Below, one piece after another: positions 6,641 through 8,342 of a stretch of 8,342 bases of DNA (within the stretch, counting starts at the first letter, position 1; each line of letters opens with the position of its first letter). A program made the position numbers and the translations under genes. Below the pieces are notes generated by a model that saw only the letters and a list, made by a program, of their open reading frames with translations, was not told where the DNA came from and did no database searches. Origin of the DNA: DASTGO01 sp035719045 (GTDB taxonomy: Bacteria > Actinomycetota > Actinomycetes > Actinomycetales > Kineosporiaceae); assembly GCA_035719045.1 (NCBI GenBank), contig DASTGO010000207.1, positions 1 to 8,342 of the forward strand, written 5' to 3'.

Positions 6641-6645
6641 CTCCC
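6641..6645 (-). promoter_or_regulatory. ribosome binding site choosing the phosphatase start
   Basis: GGGAG on the minus strand stands five bases before the ATG at 6633-6635. It lies inside the short extension that would be coding if the upstream GTG (6654-6656) were used, so it favours the ATG. Confidence 0.6.
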
Positions 6646-6716
6646 GTTCCGCGCACCGACTTCTCGATGCGCGCGTGAGGTGGGTCAGCCGACGCGACTG
6701 CTGTCGGCTCTGGAGG

Positions 6717-8126
6717 TCAGGTCGTCCGGGTCCCGTCCGGGGGGACGGACCGGGGACCGGGAGCGCTCTCCCCACGCCGCATTCGCAGCCGGGCCCCGGC
6801 TCCGCCGAGCAGCAACAGGAGCACGAAAGCGCCGAGCAGCAAGAGATTCGGCCAGGAGGAGGGCAGGGACAGGCCTGATGCGTCCCCCGGCGCACCTGCC
6901 GTCCCCGGCGTGCCGGAGGAGTCGGCGCTGGACGGCGGCAGGGGTGTCCGCACGTCGCGCAGGCTGCGCAGCACGTCGAGATCGGTGAATCCGTAGGTGT
7001 GCGAAGGCTCCACGTAGGAGTTCTCGCTCCACTCGTTCCAGCTGATCAGCCCGAGCATGTCCGGGGAGGAGGCCAGGGCCGTGCCGTACTCGGTCCGCAG
7101 GGTGGCTCCGCCCGCCCGGTCCACCACCGTGCGCCCGCCGATCAGCCGGGCGTCGAAACCCGGTGCGAACGGGGCGATCCAGTACTGGCCGCGGGCATGT
7201 ACGGCCTGGGACATCGCCTTGAGCTTGTCACCGTAGTGCCCGTCCGTGGCGGGGTTGACCGACGACCAGTAGTAGGCGTTGCCGTCAGTCACGTCCGCGG
7301 TCCGCTGGTAGTCCTCGGTGCTCTTGGCGGTGGCCAGGACGGCGAGCCGGTTGCGGACCCCACCGGTCACGCTCGCGATCTGGTCGTGGGAGAACATCCA
7401 GGTGCCGCTCCAGATCATCAGCGGCCTCCCGCCGACCCGGTAGAAGGCAGGGTCGGCGGCATAGCTGTCGGAGAAGGTCCGGAAGTCCTGCGCGATCCGT
7501 TCGGCCGCAAGGGGGTGCCGGTTGAAGTCCAGGCCCTCGTAGATCATCGCCAGCGAGAAGTGCTCCTCGTCGGCGATGCTCATCAGCAGGCGGAGCCGCC
7601 GGTCATAGGTGGGGGTGTCCTTCCAGCTCAGGATGAACCCACCGATCCCGGCGGACATGGCCCAGCGGATGTGCTGGCGGATCACGCCCGGGTCGTCGCT
7701 GGAGTACCTCCCCAACTGCGGGGAGTCGATCTTCGCCCGGTCCCAGGAGGCCGGCTCGAACCACATGTAGTAGTAGGCGAACAACGGGATCGGCGAACCG
7801 TTCCCGGCCACCGGTCGCCCCGAGCTGGTCGGGCCGGCCGGGCCGGCCGGGCCGGCCGGGTCCGGGCCGGTCCTGATCAGGGCGGCAGCGGCCGGGGACC
7901 GGCCCGCAACTCCCGCCCACGCCCCCGTCGGCACCGACCAGACCAGCACCGCCCAGACCAGCACCGACCAGATCAGCACCAGCCCCACCCGCCCGGCCCG
8001 GACCAGCAACGGCCGAGCCAGCGCCCGCCGAACCTGCACGGCCCGAACCCGCACGGCCCGAACGACCGGCACCGCCCCGGCCCTGGTTGAGGTGGTCTGC
8101 GCCGGGGCACGCCGCACCGCTGTCAT
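6717..8126 (-). CDS. membrane-anchored GH99-like glycoside hydrolase
   Basis: A 469-residue protein. An arginine-rich N-terminus (1-46) leads into a hydrophobic stretch (about 47-66) ending near GAWA, which looks like a long signal peptide or anchor; a Gly/Ala/Pro linker (about 86-110) follows. Residues about 114-392 resemble the GH99/GH71-like (beta/alpha)8 fold: YYYMWFEPASWD at 118-129, a GRYSSDDPGVI segment at 139-149, WAMSAGIGGFILSW at 155-168, and WNEWSENSYVEP at 363-374. E365 and E368 form an E-x-x-E pair like the catalytic pair reported for GH99 enzymes. A Ser/Pro/Gly linker (about 394-425), a second hydrophobic helix (about 428-445) and a basic tail suggest an enzyme displayed outside and held by a C-terminal anchor; no LPxTG motif is visible. 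GH99 enzymes cleave alpha-mannosides internally; the substrate here is unknown. The start overlaps the previous stop (ATGA) and has GGAGGAGGGGAG upstream, indicating translational coupling. Confidence 0.8.
   Translation of the reverse strand: MTAVRRAPAQTTSTRAGAVPVVRAVRVRAVQVRRALARPLLVRAGRVGLVLIWSVLVWAVLVWSVPTGAWAGVAGRSPAAAALIRTGPDPAGPAGPAGPTSSGRPVAGNGSPIPLFAYYYMWFEPASWDRAKIDSPQLGRYSSDDPGVIRQHIRWAMSAGIGGFILSWKDTPTYDRRLRLLMSIADEEHFSLAMIYEGLDFNRHPLAAERIAQDFRTFSDSYAADPAFYRVGGRPLMIWSGTWMFSHDQIASVTGGVRNRLAVLATAKSTEDYQRTADVTDGNAYYWSSVNPATDGHYGDKLKAMSQAVHARGQYWIAPFAPGFDARLIGGRTVVDRAGGATLRTEYGTALASSPDMLGLISWNEWSENSYVEPSHTYGFTDLDVLRSLRDVRTPLPPSSADSSGTPGTAGAPGDASGLSLPSSWPNLLLLGAFVLLLLLGGAGARLRMRRGESAPGPRSVPPDGTRTT
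7831..7857. repeat. 9-bp tandem repeat, three perfect copies
   Basis: GGGCCGGCC is repeated at 7831-7839, 7840-7848 and 7849-7857, followed by a degenerate fourth copy. It encodes the Gly-Pro-Ala linker (residues about 91-99) of the GH99-like protein. The nine-base period keeps frame, so copy-number change would lengthen or shorten the linker without a frameshift. Confidence 0.85.
7931..7975. repeat. 15-bp tandem repeat encoding the signal hydrophobic core
   Basis: Three 15-base units (7931-7945, 7946-7960, 7961-7975), each GCACCG-C/A-CCAGA-C/T-CA in form, differ at one or two positions. On the minus strand they encode five-residue units of the type VL-V/I-W-S/A (about residues 50-65), so the export or anchor helix is built from a tandem duplication. 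Confidence 0.8.
8031..8060. repeat. 15-bp tandem repeat encoding the basic N-terminus
   Basis: Units 8031-8045 and 8046-8060 match at 14 of 15 bases. They encode VRAVR and VRAVQ (about residues 22-31), the arginine-rich part before the hydrophobic segment of the GH99-like protein. The period equals that of the array at 7931-7975. Confidence 0.7.
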
Positions 8127-8342
8127 GACCCGCTCCCCTCCTCCGGGGACGCCAGCGACGTCACTCCCGGGGCGACCAGTTCGCCCGCGGGCAGCCGTCG
8201 CGCCGGCCCGGGATCCGCACCCACCGGGGTCTGCTTCCCCAGTGCCGGATCCACGGCCGGCAGTTCTTCGGTCACGCCGTCCGCCGGCCGCTCGCAGGTC
8301 ACGGGTTTGGTGCCCACAGGTTCGAGGCCCAGGGGCTTGGTG
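8123..8342 (-). CDS. 3' end of an unrecognised hydrophilic protein, partial
   Basis: The frame is open from the right edge to a TGA at 8123-8125, giving the last 72 residues of a protein whose start lies outside; a GTG at 8315-8317 could start a 64-residue version but has no clear ribosome site. The visible tail is rich in Pro, Gly, Glu and Ala, with no hydrophobic segment, and looks disordered. It opens with a small internal repeat (TKPLGLEPV followed by TKPVTCERP). Its stop overlaps the start of the GH99-like gene in ATGA, so the two are translationally coupled and probably belong to one operon. I do not recognise the family. Confidence 0.55.
   Translation of the reverse strand, partial: TKPLGLEPVGTKPVTCERPADGVTEELPAVDPALGKQTPVGADPGPARRLPAGELVAPGVTSLASPEEGSGS

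Noticed and set aside
7831..8060. CRISPR-like array
   Set aside because: The repeats are 9 or 15 bases with no unique spacers and lie inside a coding frame.
6999..8090. 363-codon plus-strand frame opposite the GH99-like gene
   Set aside because: Its tail is simple repeats and it has no domain; the minus strand encodes a recognisable hydrolase.

Overview
The window looks like chromosome from a high-GC actinobacterium. Most of it is very GC-rich, codons strongly favour G or C in third position, GTG starts occur, and it carries IS1380- and IS607-type remnants and long secreted multidomain enzymes. I cannot name the genus. Every gene I can support reads on the minus strand, so transcription runs from the right edge towards position 1.

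Right half (about 3119-8342): an accessory block of secreted or membrane proteins. From upstream to downstream it holds the 3' end of an unrecognised hydrophilic gene (8123 to beyond the edge), a membrane-anchored GH99-like glycoside hydrolase (6717-8126, overlapping the previous gene in ATGA), a secreted purple-acid-phosphatase-type metallophosphoesterase with three fibronectin type III repeats and a LamG-like tail (3735-6635), a 17-bp perfect inverted repeat (3580-3628) as likely terminator, and a 128-residue single-pass membrane protein of unknown function (3119-3505). The first three genes may form one operon acting on extracellular polysaccharide or phosphorylated substrates; that is inference from spacing and export signals.

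Middle (about 1707-3077): mobile-element wreckage. An IS607-type serine recombinase gene (2727-3077) is cut off after its catalytic-serine motif where an IS1380-family element begins. That element (about 1707-2745, candidate imperfect terminal repeats at both ends) is itself dead: its transposase has at least four frame changes, two large internal deletions that remove the DDE core, and an ATC where the start codon should be.

Left (1-1643): the most interesting part, with visibly lower GC than the rest. A two-gene unit encodes a cytosolic trypsin-like protease with an N-terminal effector-associated domain 1 (EAD1), followed one base later by a P-loop NTPase that itself starts with an EAD-like domain and runs off the left edge. 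This is the layout of the NTP-dependent biological conflict (immunity or regulated cell death) systems described for multicellular bacteria, where EADs act as homotypic death-like adaptors coupling an effector to an NTPase sensor. The NTPase reading frame is open to the window edge and uses a GTG start. The unit begins only about 60 bases from the IS1380 end, so its original promoter, or further components, may have been replaced or lost.
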